A DNA stretch of 64,000 nt, from NCBI GenBank assembly GCA_964342155.1, contig CAYFEQ010000001.1, forward strand, positions 62,001 through 126,000, read 5' to 3'. Position numbers and translations under genes: made by a program. How positions within the stretch are numbered: position 1 is the first letter of the stretch; the number at the start of each line of letters is the position of its first letter. Origin of the DNA: GCA-2701705 sp964342155 (GTDB lineage: Bacteria; Pseudomonadota; Gammaproteobacteria; GCA-002705445; GCA-002716945). Shown one piece after another: positions 1 through 9,090 of the stretch. Under the pieces are notes generated by a model. The model was not told the origin of the DNA. It made no database searches and saw only the letters and a list, made by a program, of their open reading frames with translations.

Positions 1-1411
1 GCGCAAACAATTCTTCTATATCTTTGATTTTTTTATCATATATTGTAATGTCTGCATCAGAGCCAGCAGAGAGATTACCTTTCTTTTCTAAACCCAATAT
101 TTTTGCAGGGGCTGAACGTGTCATAATAGCTATTTCATTTAATGTATATTCTCTTTTTAAGCTTTTTAGGATTGTATGATTTTGTACTGTTTTTGGTAAA
201 GTTTCTAAAATATCATTTCTAAAACTTTTATCCATAAGTAATTTAATTAAGTGTGGATAAGATGTAAAAGGTCCTCCATTTGGGTGATCCGTAGTCAAGA
301 ATATCTTTGATGGATCTTCAGTTAAAAGAAATATTTCTAAGCCTATTGCCCATTGTAATGCATTGACGAAATTTTTGTCTTCATATTTAAAAGGAACAAC
401 ACCACAGCCAGCATCACATTCAATATCCATGCACATCCATTTTTTGGGATGGGCATGAGAATGGTTTCTATGTTGAGCCATACTGTCTCCTGACATTGTA
501 ACTGTTTGACCAAACATTATCTGACCAACATCTACAGTTAAATTCTCAACTTTATTTATATATTCCGAAATTTCAACTGCAGCAGATGAAAATCTTTTAT
601 CACCATTATTACCATAACTATTAAATTGTATATGGGTAACATGTATAGGTAATCCATTTGCAGCCTTTATGGTTTCAATTGTTGAAAGATAATTTCCAGG
701 AATTCCCAAGTTACTTGCATGCACATGTAATGGATGTGGTACACCTAAATCATGTATAGCTTTTGATAATTTAGTGACAACCTCTCTCGGAGTTACATTA
801 TAGTGTTTAGATTTTTCATCAACATTTAAAGATCGCTGATTAAACTTGAATGCGTTAATGCCACCCGGATTGACAACTTTAATGCCAATTGATTGTGTAG
901 CATTCAAAATAAAAGCAACATAGTCATTGATAACAGATTGACTGGTTTTTTTTGCAAGAAGTCCTAAAAAAAACTCATCATTACCAAGAAGCGCATAACC
1001 TCCTTTGTCAATAAAAGGTATGTCTGCCATTTCTGAATGAGCTTGCCTTGCATTAATTGGTAGTAATGCTGGCTCAAAACAACTTGTGTATCCCATTTCA
1101 ATATACCTGAGACCAGTTTTTAAAGTGGATGGAGTAGTAATTGATGTTGTGTCATATTTATCCAAAAATTCATCATGAAATTCTGGAAACATGAGCCTTG
1201 CAATATTAACTTTTCCTCCGCCTATATGAGTATGTAAATCAATTGCCCCTGGCATAACAATTTTATCTTTACAATTTATGGATTTAATAATTTTTTCTCC
1301 ACTTTCAACCTTATTAATGATTTTTCCATTTTTAATAAGAATATTTTTTTTCTTATTAAATATTTTATTTTGAGGATCAAAAACATTAGCATTTTTTAAT
1401 TCAACAATCAT
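1..1411 (-). CDS. fhcA: Formyltransferase/hydrolase complex subunit A (formylmethanofuran dehydrogenase A-like), 3' end outside window
   Basis: Reading the minus strand from the ATG at 1411 gives about 470 codons with no stop before the window edge, so the C-terminus is missing. It is an amidohydrolase-fold protein with an N-terminal HxH motif (DLHTHIGGGK, about residues 58-68), HVHASNLG near 230, THIQFNSYG near 260 and a late TTDHPNGGPF motif near 400, as in FmdA/FwdA/FhcA. In methylotrophs FhcA hydrolyses formyl-methylofuran to formate, the last step of the H4MPT-linked formaldehyde oxidation route. It follows fhcB after 5 bases on the same strand, so they form one operon. fhcD and fhcC would be expected just beyond the left edge (inference from the usual B-A-D-C order). 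Confidence 0.93.
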   Translation of the reverse strand, partial: MIVELKNANVFDPQNKIFNKKKNILIKNGKIINKVESGEKIIKSINCKDKIVMPGAIDLHTHIGGGKVNIARLMFPEFHDEFLDKYDTTSITTPSTLKTGLRYIEMGYTSCFEPALLPINARQAHSEMADIPFIDKGGYALLGNDEFFLGLLAKKTSQSVINDYVAFILNATQSIGIKVVNPGGINAFKFNQRSLNVDEKSKHYNVTPREVVTKLSKAIHDLGVPHPLHVHASNLGIPGNYLSTIETIKAANGLPIHVTHIQFNSYGNNGDKRFSSAAVEISEYINKVENLTVDVGQIMFGQTVTMSGDSMAQHRNHSHAHPKKWMCMDIECDAGCGVVPFKYEDKNFVNALQWAIGLEIFLLTEDPSKIFLTTDHPNGGPFTSYPHLIKLLMDKSFRNDILETLPKTVQNHTILKSLKREYTLNEIAIMTRSAPAKILGLEKKGNLSAGSDADITIYDKKIKDIEELFA

Positions 1412-1416
1412 AACAT

Positions 1417-2664
1417 TTATACCATTTTATCTATTACTTGATTAAGAAGAGGTATTTTTAAATTCCTAAAAGATTTTAAAGGCATTGAAACAACATTATC
1501 AGTTCTAAACATTATTCCGCTTGAATCAATTCCAGGTATACCTATCGGTATAAATACATCTGGAGGAGAAGTACAAGATGTTTGAGGATGACCTATCACA
1601 ATATTTTTTATTTTTTTATTAAGTTTAATTTTATCCAATGACAATGAATTGAAATGTATTGCCAAATCAATCTCATTATTCTCAATTAGCTTTGTAACAT
1701 CATATGCTTCTCTGTCATGTTTGAAAATTCCATTAACACCTTTAAATCTGACAGGAAAACCAGTTAACCAAGTTGCCACCTGATTATTAGATGCATCACC
1801 TAAATTACCAGCAATGGGCAGGCAAGCAGCTCTAATAGTTGTGTTGAGATCACAGATAAACTGTGTAATAGAATTAACTATGCTCCCAGATATGCCAGTT
1901 GTATAAAAATCTGATGATGAATAGATTGCAGTTATGTATTTTGATTTACGCAAAGACAATTTGAGTGCAGTTAATATCTTTTTTGATACATTCATTTTAT
2001 AGTTATTTTTATTCGAATTTATAGATTCTAAAAATTGAGGTATTTTGTTTAGTTTTATTTTCATATATGTAACTTGCAGGTGTTTTTTCAAATCATTTAT
2101 ATTCTTTTGAGAAAACTCCCCAATTAAGAATATTTTACGAGCCTTTCTTCTTGTATATAAACTAGATTTAGACGACAGTATTTTTTCTATTAATCTTGGA
2201 GCTTTATTAAAAACATTATTACCAAATACTAAAACAGTATCTGCTCTATTCTTTACTTCCATTAATGTAGTAGCGATGAAGCCGCTTCTTTGCACGATAT
2301 TCATATTATCAAAAAAATATTTACTGTTAACATGATCAAAATTTGCATTGATTTGAGAGCATAAATTGATTGCAGATCTTATTGAAGCAACATCTGCGCC
2401 CCTATTAAGAATTCCAATTTCATTTGCTTGTTTGATTAATAATTTAGAATTTAAAATAGCATCATTAAAAGATGAAATTTTATTTTTAATCTTTGGGACT
2501 AAAACACTTTTACTATTTATATTAAAAGATTCAAATTTTTTTATACATTCTTTATTTTTAAGATTGTTTACTTTAAATTTTTTGTTGTCATGAGTGATGC
2601 TAACATCATCGCAGAGAAGTGGACAGAATGGACATGTAATTTCTTCAGTAATATTCTTCTTCAT
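1417..2664 (-). CDS. fhcB: Formyltransferase/hydrolase complex subunit B (FwdB-like)
   Basis: This 415-residue protein is related to the molybdopterin-binding subunit of formylmethanofuran dehydrogenase. The N-terminus has CPFCPLLCDD (Cys11, 14, 18) and a further Cys40, the spacing of an N-terminal iron-sulfur motif in the FwdB family. The rest matches the shortened, Rossmann-like FhcB type. In bacterial Fhc complexes this subunit is understood to be structural rather than a redox enzyme. It is first in the leftward fhc operon, 5 bases ahead of fhcA, and is divergent from the beta-RFAP synthase gene. Confidence 0.9.
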   Translation of the reverse strand: MKKNITEEITCPFCPLLCDDVSITHDNKKFKVNNLKNKECIKKFESFNINSKSVLVPKIKNKISSFNDAILNSKLLIKQANEIGILNRGADVASIRSAINLCSQINANFDHVNSKYFFDNMNIVQRSGFIATTLMEVKNRADTVLVFGNNVFNKAPRLIEKILSSKSSLYTRRKARKIFLIGEFSQKNINDLKKHLQVTYMKIKLNKIPQFLESINSNKNNYKMNVSKKILTALKLSLRKSKYITAIYSSSDFYTTGISGSIVNSITQFICDLNTTIRAACLPIAGNLGDASNNQVATWLTGFPVRFKGVNGIFKHDREAYDVTKLIENNEIDLAIHFNSLSLDKIKLNKKIKNIVIGHPQTSCTSPPDVFIPIGIPGIDSSGIMFRTDNVVSMPLKSFRNLKIPLLNQVIDKMV

Positions 2665-2751
2665 ATGGCTTGCTTATATGTACATTCTACATTATAAACA
2701 TGTTACTTTACACTCAAAAGGTATAGAATAGACACCTCAAGTTTATGTTTT
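2665..2751. promoter_or_regulatory. Divergent promoter region between fhcB and beta-RFAP synthase
   Basis: This 87-base gap separates two divergent start codons and must carry the leftward fhc promoter and the rightward mptG/mtdB promoter. On the minus strand a perfect TATAAT lies at 2691-2696, about 27 bases from the fhcB start, with TTTTGA at 2714-2719 as a possible -35 (17-base spacer). On the plus strand TAGAAT at 2724-2729 is a candidate -10 without a clear -35. The assignment rests on consensus match only. Confidence 0.45.
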
Positions 2752-3714
2752 ATGAAAAGAGATTCAAGAAAGAAGACGGATGAACTAGTTATCTCTAGCC
2801 CAGCACGATTACACTTAGGTTTTTTTGGAATTGAAAAGACTTATGGTTATTCTTATGGAAGTATGGGTCTAGCAATAAATCGCTATAAAACATTAATTAA
2901 AATTAGTAAAACAAACAGACCTCAATCAAACATTTCAAAAAAATATCTAGAACCATTAGAAAAATACCTAAACTCAATTGGCAAAAAATGCAAAATGAAA
3001 ATTATTTTAGAAAATGAGATGAAAAAGCATGTAGGGTTAGGATCAGGTACTCAAACTGCGTTATGTTTAGGTAAAGGAGTTTCTAAACTATTAGGACTCA
3101 ATCTAAATACCGAAAAGATAGTAAAGATATTTAATAGAGGATTAAGATCAGGAACTGGGATAGGAATATTTGAAAAGGGTGGTTTCATAGTAGACACCTG
3201 CAAGAAAACTAATCAACAACCCCAGATTTTATTAAGAAAGAAATTTCCAAGTAACTGGAAGATAGTTCTATTATCTGATAAAACATTAAAAGGAGTCTCT
3301 GGAGATAGAGAAAAAGAGTTTTTCAGGAGCAAAAAGATTTTAAAAAGCATTTCTTCTGAATTGTCAGAGGTTGTTTTGAGAGGAATAATTCCATCGATCA
3401 TATACAAAGATTTTTTATGCTTTGCAAAGAATATTTCTCTTTTCCAAAAATTGACCGTGGAGTTTTATAAGAAAAAACAAAAAGATTTATTTGTCAGCAA
3501 TGAAATTTCTAGAGTTGTGAAATATATATCGAAATCTAAAACCTTGGGTATTGGCCAAAGCTCATGGGGTCCTTTTTCATATATATTCACAGAATCATTG
3601 CCTTCTGCTAAAGAGGTGATTAAAATTATAAATACTAAATTTAGTATGTATAATAATCTTACATATGAAATTGCCAGCGCTAGAAATTCTGGCTACAAAA
3701 TAAAAAATATTTAA
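2752..3714 (+). CDS. mptG: Beta-ribofuranosylaminobenzene 5'-phosphate synthase (GHMP-kinase family)
   Basis: The 320-residue product matches beta-RFAP synthase, which condenses 4-hydroxybenzoate or p-aminobenzoate with PRPP and commits them to methanopterin synthesis. Visible signs are the N-terminal SPARLHLGFFG (16-26), the GHMP-type loop GLGSGTQTAL (about 95-104), and RGLRSGTGIGIFEKGG. The C-terminal QSSWGP motif is also typical of the family. It opens the rightward H4MPT operon, 15 bases ahead of mtdB. The pabB gene downstream could supply the aromatic substrate. Confidence 0.9.
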   Translation: MKRDSRKKTDELVISSPARLHLGFFGIEKTYGYSYGSMGLAINRYKTLIKISKTNRPQSNISKKYLEPLEKYLNSIGKKCKMKIILENEMKKHVGLGSGTQTALCLGKGVSKLLGLNLNTEKIVKIFNRGLRSGTGIGIFEKGGFIVDTCKKTNQQPQILLRKKFPSNWKIVLLSDKTLKGVSGDREKEFFRSKKILKSISSELSEVVLRGIIPSIIYKDFLCFAKNISLFQKLTVEFYKKKQKDLFVSNEISRVVKYISKSKTLGIGQSSWGPFSYIFTESLPSAKEVIKIINTKFSMYNNLTYEIASARNSGYKIKNI

Positions 3715-3729
3715 ATATCGGGAGAATTT

Positions 3730-4620
3730 ATGGAAAAGCCTTATTTATTGCATATGATAACACCGGAAAAAAATGTAAGCCCTTTTGATGCCAATATGGC
3801 TTATGATGCAGGATGGAATTCTATAATCCCTTACACTGCTGTTGAGATGGAAGAAGTTCAGACTTTAGTACAGGATGCCATCTTTTCTAGATCAACTTCC
3901 GCATTAAAACGAACAGGAATTTTTTTTGGGGGAAGAGATTGTCACATGGCAATGGATATGATTGATGAAGCAAAGAAATCAATGGTCCCGCCATTTGAAG
4001 TTTCAGTCTTTGCTGACCCAAGTGGCGCATTTACAACTGCTGCTGGGATGGTTGCTGTTACTGAAAAAGCTCTTAAAGAAAAATTTAACCTTACACTTGC
4101 AGACACTAAGATTGCTATTTTGGGAGGAACTGGACCAGTAGGAATAGTTTCAGCCGTTATTACTGCAAATGCGGGTGCAAATGTGTACATAGTTGGAAGA
4201 AATGCAGAAAGAACTGAAAAAGTTGTTAATCTTTGTAAGGAAAGATATAAATCGTCGAATGTTAATGTAGGCTTGGATGCCGATAAAGAATCTCTTTTGT
4301 TGGATACTGACATAGTTTTTGGAACAGCAGCACCAGGAATAGAGATTATGAATAAAGATTTAGTAAAAAATTCAAAATCATTAAAAATTTGTGCTGATAC
4401 AAACGCAGTTCCTCCATCAGGAATATTTGGTGTTGACGTTAGTGATAATGTTGTAAAAATGAAAGACTCAGCATCAGATTGTTATGGAATTGGCGCACTA
4501 GCAATTGGAAACGTAAAGTACAAAGCCCAACATGAATGTCTCAAACTAATGTGTAACACCGATAAGCCAGTTTATCTAAATTTTGAGCATGCATTTGAAT
4601 TTGCACAGAAGAATGCGTAA
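3730..4620 (+). CDS. mtdB: NAD(P)-dependent methylene-H4MPT dehydrogenase
   Basis: MtdB oxidises methylene-H4MPT to methenyl-H4MPT with NAD(P)+, the second step after formaldehyde capture. The 296-residue protein has the family N-terminus (LLHMITPEKNVSPFDANMAY) and a dinucleotide-binding loop ILGGTGPVG at about 130-138, followed by VGRNAERTE. A GGAG ribosome-binding site lies 5 bases before the ATG. Its last 8 bases overlap the next gene, so the two are probably translationally coupled. Confidence 0.95.
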   Translation: MEKPYLLHMITPEKNVSPFDANMAYDAGWNSIIPYTAVEMEEVQTLVQDAIFSRSTSALKRTGIFFGGRDCHMAMDMIDEAKKSMVPPFEVSVFADPSGAFTTAAGMVAVTEKALKEKFNLTLADTKIAILGGTGPVGIVSAVITANAGANVYIVGRNAERTEKVVNLCKERYKSSNVNVGLDADKESLLLDTDIVFGTAAPGIEIMNKDLVKNSKSLKICADTNAVPPSGIFGVDVSDNVVKMKDSASDCYGIGALAIGNVKYKAQHECLKLMCNTDKPVYLNFEHAFEFAQKNA

Positions 4621-5683
4621 GGCTGTATTAATAATAAATACCCATGCAGAATATTTAGCAACACAGGCAGAAAAACTTGGATATAAAACCTTTTGTATTG
4701 ATAGTTTTAATCAAAATAGTCTAAATAAAATTGCTAAACTAAAATTTCTAAAAAATTTCATAAAAAAAATACGGAAGAATCACAAATTAGTGAAATTAAT
4801 ATATGGTTCTGGGTTAGAAGATAAACCTGATATTTACACAACATTACACTCTGAAGTAGATGTGCAAGGCAATCCTTTAGAAGTTCTTGAATATTGTAAT
4901 GATATATTAAATGTTGAAAAAGCATTGAATATAAGCGGTTTACAAATTCCTAGAACAAGTTTTTCTCCACTTCCTTCTAATATTAAAACTGTTGTAAAAC
5001 CAATACAAAGTTATGGAGGATTACATGTCAATTTTACTAAACAAAATATAGAAGATATTTATTATCAAGAATTTATTCCTGGGTCAACATTTTCTATATC
5101 TTTTTTCATAAATAAGAATAAATTTTCTTTACTAGGTTTTAATAAATTATTTACGTTGAAAGATTATTCTACTAATCCATTTATACATGCAGGAGCTATG
5201 AATATTAAAAGAATTAAAATATTTGATCAGGTTGAAAAATCAACTGAAATATTTTCATCGCTGATTGGTTTGCAAGGCTATAACAGCATAGATTTCAAAA
5301 TATATGATAATAAAGTATTTGTTATTGATATAAATCCAAGAATTACATCAACTTTTAAGATATATAACGAATTACTAACTAATGATTTGATGAAATCACA
5401 AATAAATCTTAAAAATTCTGAAATAAATAACACCTATTCTTATCCTAAAAAATTCTATGGTTTTGTATATATGTTTAGTAGGGAAAATTTTAAATTTCAT
5501 AACAAAATAAAAGGTGATTCATCTATAACGAATCTACCGAAGGAAGGTGAAATCATAAAAAAAGACAATCCAATCTTTACAATAAATTTTTCCTCTAACT
5601 CACCATCTACGCTAGTTAGCTCATTAAGGAAAAAAATTAGTATGACAACGAAGCAGTATAACTGTTATGATATAGACATCTAG
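4613..5683 (+). CDS. ATP-grasp ligase of the H4MPT gene cluster
   Basis: The ATG at 4613, overlapping the mtdB stop by 8 bases, is preferred over one at 4583 because the 10 extra residues lie inside mtdB and the domain begins with RKAVLIINTHAEYLATQA. The 356-residue product has an ATP-grasp layout: VVKPIQSYGGLHV (ATP-binding Lys and Gly-rich loop), YYQEFIPGSTFSISFF, and the metal-binding end VIDINPRITSTF. Such carboligase-like proteins are recurrent in bacterial H4MPT clusters and are thought to ligate amino acids to the C1 cofactors. The exact substrate is unknown. It sits between mtdB and mch (2-base gap to mch). Confidence 0.8.
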   Translation: MRKAVLIINTHAEYLATQAEKLGYKTFCIDSFNQNSLNKIAKLKFLKNFIKKIRKNHKLVKLIYGSGLEDKPDIYTTLHSEVDVQGNPLEVLEYCNDILNVEKALNISGLQIPRTSFSPLPSNIKTVVKPIQSYGGLHVNFTKQNIEDIYYQEFIPGSTFSISFFINKNKFSLLGFNKLFTLKDYSTNPFIHAGAMNIKRIKIFDQVEKSTEIFSSLIGLQGYNSIDFKIYDNKVFVIDINPRITSTFKIYNELLTNDLMKSQINLKNSEINNTYSYPKKFYGFVYMFSRENFKFHNKIKGDSSITNLPKEGEIIKKDNPIFTINFSSNSPSTLVSSLRKKISMTTKQYNCYDIDI

Positions 5684-5685
5684 AT

Positions 5686-6654
5686 ATGACAGATCAGGTA
5701 AGCATAAATAAAATCACAAAACCGCTTGTTGAAGAATTAATTGAAAATACAGATCAACTAAATCTTGGAATGACAACAAGTTCTGGTGGCGCCAAATTAA
5801 TTGATGCTGGCATTAGTCACAAAGGTTGCCTTGAATCAGGAAGATTAATAACTGAAATATGTATGGGTGGTTTGGGAACTGTATCATTGTCTATGAACAA
5901 TACTTTTGAAAACTGGCCTTTATCAATAGATGTACATAGCACTAATCCAGTTTTAAGTTGCCTTGCGAGTCAATATGCTGGTTGGAGCCTTTCCCATGTG
6001 AAAGATGAAGAGAATTTTAATGCTCTTGGCTCAGGACCTTGTCGTTCATTAGCGTGCAAAGAAGAATTGTTTAAAGATTTAGGTTATCAGGATAAATTTT
6101 TTTCAACTGTTGCAATTATGGAAGTAGACAGCACACCTCCTCAAGAAATTATTGATAAAATAGTTAATGATTGCAACATTAGCGAGAAGAATCTTACTAT
6201 TATCTTAACTCCAACAAAGTCGCTTTCTGGCTGCGTGCAAATTGTTGGCCGTGTTCTAGAAGTTGGTATGCATAAACTACACGAACTTGGCTTTCCTTTA
6301 GATAAAGTTGTGGATGGATTTGGTTCAGCACCATTACCTCCGCCTGCTCCAGATTTTTTGAATGGAATGGGAAGAACTAATGATGCTATTTTATATGGAG
6401 GCAAAGTACATTTGTTCGTTGATGTTCCAGATGATGAGGCTGATGAACTCGCAAAAAGATTACCCAGTTTAACTTCTAGTGATTATGGAAAACCATTTGC
6501 TGAAGTTTTTAAAGAATACAAGTATGACTTCTATAAAATTGACAAAATGCTTTTTAGCCCAGCCTATGTAATAGTGACATCAATCAAGACTGGAAACACC
6601 TTTAGAAATGGAAAAATCAATTCAGAGTTGATAGATAAATCTTTTGCTAAATGA
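5686..6654 (+). CDS. mch: Methenyl-H4MPT cyclohydrolase
   Basis: Mch hydrolyses methenyl-H4MPT to formyl-H4MPT, which the Fhc complex then processes. The 322-residue length is typical. Recognisable stretches are SSGGAKLIDAG, ICMGGLGTVSLS, ALGSGPCRSLACKE, and the Pro-rich GFGSAPLPPPAPDFLNGMGR with the following NDAILYGG, which mark the family. It starts 2 bases after the upstream ATP-grasp gene and overlaps the next ORF by ATGA. Confidence 0.96.
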   Translation: MTDQVSINKITKPLVEELIENTDQLNLGMTTSSGGAKLIDAGISHKGCLESGRLITEICMGGLGTVSLSMNNTFENWPLSIDVHSTNPVLSCLASQYAGWSLSHVKDEENFNALGSGPCRSLACKEELFKDLGYQDKFFSTVAIMEVDSTPPQEIIDKIVNDCNISEKNLTIILTPTKSLSGCVQIVGRVLEVGMHKLHELGFPLDKVVDGFGSAPLPPPAPDFLNGMGRTNDAILYGGKVHLFVDVPDDEADELAKRLPSLTSSDYGKPFAEVFKEYKYDFYKIDKMLFSPAYVIVTSIKTGNTFRNGKINSELIDKSFAK

Positions 6655-7568
6655 GAAAAGTTTTAATATTAACTGATCAGAAGGGTTGGCATTTCAATCA
6701 ATTACAAGAATCTTTTCTAAGAAAAAAAGTAACAGTTGAATCCTATGATTTAACTGAACTGACCTTATCTTTCATGAATAATGAAAATAAAATATTTCAC
6801 AACAATAAAGAATTAAATAATGTTACAGATGTAATAGTCAGATTTATACCAAATGGTACTTTAGAGGAAATTGTAACGTACCTAAATATTTTGAAGATAT
6901 TTAAAATGAAAGGTGCAAATGTAATTAATACTGCAGAGAATATTGAATTAACGGTAGATAAATCTTTAACAACCGCTTTACTTAATCATAAAAATATAAA
7001 TACACCAAAAACTTGGGTAATCAGAGGTAAAAGGGAAACGAAGAATCTCGTGAGTAAACTATTAAAAGAATATAGATTAATATATAAACCAATTTTTGGG
7101 TCTCAAGGAAATCACATAAAAAAAATTGAAAGATTGGAAGATTTAGATTCTATTAATAATGTAAGTAATATTTATTATTTACAAGAATTTTTAAATACTG
7201 AACCATTCCATGATTACCGAGTTCTTATTGTAAAAAGTATGGATAAAACTAAAATTTTTTCGATGATAAGATATGGAAAATCGTATATTAATAATTTCTC
7301 AAAAGGTGCTAAATGTGTGCCGATAAAATTAGACAAGAAAATGGCTGAGACTGCATTATTAGCTTCAGAAATTGCTGATTTACCGTTATGTGGAATAGAC
7401 ATTATTAAACAAAAAGATAAATTTTTTATTATTGAGGTCAATGGAATCCCAGCATGGAAAGGATTGCAATCTATCAATAAAGAAAATATCGCTGATGTAA
7501 TAGTTAATGCATTTCTTAATGCGTCAAGACATGAAGAAGGTCTGTCTATCAAACCTGTTTCTAAGTAA
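6651..7568 (+). CDS. RimK-like ATP-grasp ligase of the H4MPT cluster
   Basis: This 305-residue protein is RimK-like. It has DVIVRFIPNGTLEEI early on, TADKS-type LTVDKSLTTALL, an ATP-binding YKPIFGSQGNHIKKIE, YYLQEFLNT, and the metal site FFIIEVNGIPAWKGL. It is similar in kind to MptN-type enzymes that add glutamate to H4MPT. An equivalent role, or a step in polyglutamylation of methylofuran, is inference. The start overlaps the mch stop by 4 bases, indicating tight co-expression. Confidence 0.8.
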   Translation: MRKVLILTDQKGWHFNQLQESFLRKKVTVESYDLTELTLSFMNNENKIFHNNKELNNVTDVIVRFIPNGTLEEIVTYLNILKIFKMKGANVINTAENIELTVDKSLTTALLNHKNINTPKTWVIRGKRETKNLVSKLLKEYRLIYKPIFGSQGNHIKKIERLEDLDSINNVSNIYYLQEFLNTEPFHDYRVLIVKSMDKTKIFSMIRYGKSYINNFSKGAKCVPIKLDKKMAETALLASEIADLPLCGIDIIKQKDKFFIIEVNGIPAWKGLQSINKENIADVIVNAFLNASRHEEGLSIKPVSK

Positions 7569-8449
7569 TGTATAAAAGCATTAATTATCCTGAAATTGAT
7601 TCTGGAGCTAAGTATGCTTTATTAAAAGATGCATATCTTTTTGCTTGTATGAAAGACATTGAAGTTATAAAACCTGGCAATGTATACATCAATGCTCCTC
7701 ATGAAGATACTGATTCTGATGATTATTTAAAGAGCTCGGAACATAGCTGCAAACATTTATTCCTTGAAGATCTGAATCTTGGTAATCGGATTTTTCTTTC
7801 TATCGAAGAGACATCTAAGTTTATAAAAAAAAATACTAATTTAGGAATTATTCTAACCTGTGCGCCTTTAATTCACTCTCTTATATGTTATAAAGAGTAC
7901 CCTCTAAAAAAGGGTTTAAGCTTGACTCTAGAGAACACTACATCAGCTGATACCATAGCAATCTGCCAAGCCATTAACCTCGTAAACCCAGGCGGCTTAG
8001 GTGAGAGTAAACAATATGATACACGTACATTACCTGATATTGGGCTCTTGGAGATTATGAAATATTCATCAAAATATGACAGGATTGCCTATCAATACAC
8101 TAATATGTTTAAAGATGTTCTAGATTTTGTGGTGCCATGCCTAAATAGCTATCAGAATCGTTATAAATCGCTTAGTTTGTCCCTTTCTCTGACGTTTTTA
8201 GACATACTAAGAAATATACCAGATTCTCATATTCAGAGGAAATTTGGGCATAAAATAGCAAAAAAGACTAGTAATCAAGCCAATGATTTGCTAAAAATAT
8301 TAGTTACGGAGAGAATTAATCAAGATTCGTTCAACAAGCGTTTGAGAGAACTTGATTATGAATATAAAAAACAGGGAATTAATCCGGGGACGACAGCAGA
8401 CTTACTTGTCGCAGGTTTGATGATAAAAAAAATTTTCAAGGATACTTGA
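7568..8449 (+). CDS. Triphosphoribosyl-dephospho-CoA synthase-like protein (CitG/MdcB family) of the H4MPT cluster
   Basis: The 293-residue product resembles the CitG/MdcB family. It has VIKPGNVYINAPHEDT near the N-terminus, an internal VNPGGLGESKQYDTRTLPD, and the C-terminal NPGTTADLLVAGLM. CitG proteins make a nucleotide-derived prosthetic group. The version found in H4MPT clusters is required for the pathway in known methylotrophs, but I know of no proven reaction. No citrate or malonate lyase gene is nearby, which favours a pterin/furan cofactor role. It overlaps the upstream stop by one base (TAATG) and is last in this sub-operon before fae. Confidence 0.78.
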   Translation: MYKSINYPEIDSGAKYALLKDAYLFACMKDIEVIKPGNVYINAPHEDTDSDDYLKSSEHSCKHLFLEDLNLGNRIFLSIEETSKFIKKNTNLGIILTCAPLIHSLICYKEYPLKKGLSLTLENTTSADTIAICQAINLVNPGGLGESKQYDTRTLPDIGLLEIMKYSSKYDRIAYQYTNMFKDVLDFVVPCLNSYQNRYKSLSLSLSLTFLDILRNIPDSHIQRKFGHKIAKKTSNQANDLLKILVTERINQDSFNKRLRELDYEYKKQGINPGTTADLLVAGLMIKKIFKDT

Positions 8450-8522
8450 AGTTGGATTATGCGCTCAAATTTGTGATTAGAAATTAAAGCTTGAGGCCCA
8501 ATAAATAACACAGGAGATAATA

Positions 8523-9038
8523 ATGGCAGTAGTTGATAAAGTGTTAGTAGGTGAAGCTCTAGTTGTTACCGAAGGTGGTGATAATGAAATTTCACATATT
8601 GACTTACTAATGGGTCCACGTGGATCAGCAGTAGAAGATGCGTTTTGTAATTCACTATGTAATAACAAAGATGGATTTACATCGCTATTAGCAGTGGTTG
8701 CACCTAATTTACAGTGTAAACCAAGCACAGTTATGTTTAATAAAGTAACAATAAAAGGTGCAAAACAAGCAGTACAAATGTTTGGTCCTGCACAAGCAGC
8801 TGTAGCAAGAGCTGTAACTGATTGTGTTGAAGATGGAACAATTCCAGAAAAAGAAGCCGAGGATATTTTTATCTGCGTAGGTGTATTTATTCACTGGGAT
8901 GCAAGTGATGATACTAGAATCTATGATTACAACTATGAAGCTACCAAAATGGCAATAAAAAATGCTGTTGCTGGTAAACCTAGTGCTGGAGAAGTTGTAG
9001 CAGGAAAATCTACTCAACATCCATTTTCACCAAAATAA
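8523..9038 (+). CDS. fae: Formaldehyde-activating enzyme
   Basis: Fae condenses formaldehyde with H4MPT to methylene-H4MPT and feeds mtdB. The 171-residue protein is a textbook match: VGEALVVTEGGDNEISHIDL with the conserved His, MGPRGSAVEDAF, and FGPAQAAVARAVTDCVEDG. A strong AGGAG ribosome-binding site at 8512-8516 with a 6-base spacer fits a highly expressed protein. The gene has its own 73-base leader and a clear terminator after it, so it may be both co-transcribed and independently expressed. Confidence 0.97.
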   Translation: MAVVDKVLVGEALVVTEGGDNEISHIDLLMGPRGSAVEDAFCNSLCNNKDGFTSLLAVVAPNLQCKPSTVMFNKVTIKGAKQAVQMFGPAQAAVARAVTDCVEDGTIPEKEAEDIFICVGVFIHWDASDDTRIYDYNYEATKMAIKNAVAGKPSAGEVVAGKSTQHPFSPK

Positions 9039-9052
9039 CAATTATGAGAATT

Positions 9053-9090
9053 GCCAACCGTGTTTCAAGCTCGGTTGGCTCTTTCTTTTA
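9053..9090. terminator. Terminator between convergent fae and HisA-like gene
   Basis: A perfect 8-base stem GCCAACCG / CGGTTGGC (9053-9060 and 9072-9079) with an 11-base loop is followed on the plus strand by the T-rich TCTTTCTTTT. It lies 14 bases after the fae stop and overlaps the last codons of the convergent minus-strand gene. It is best read as the fae intrinsic terminator. Confidence 0.8.
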
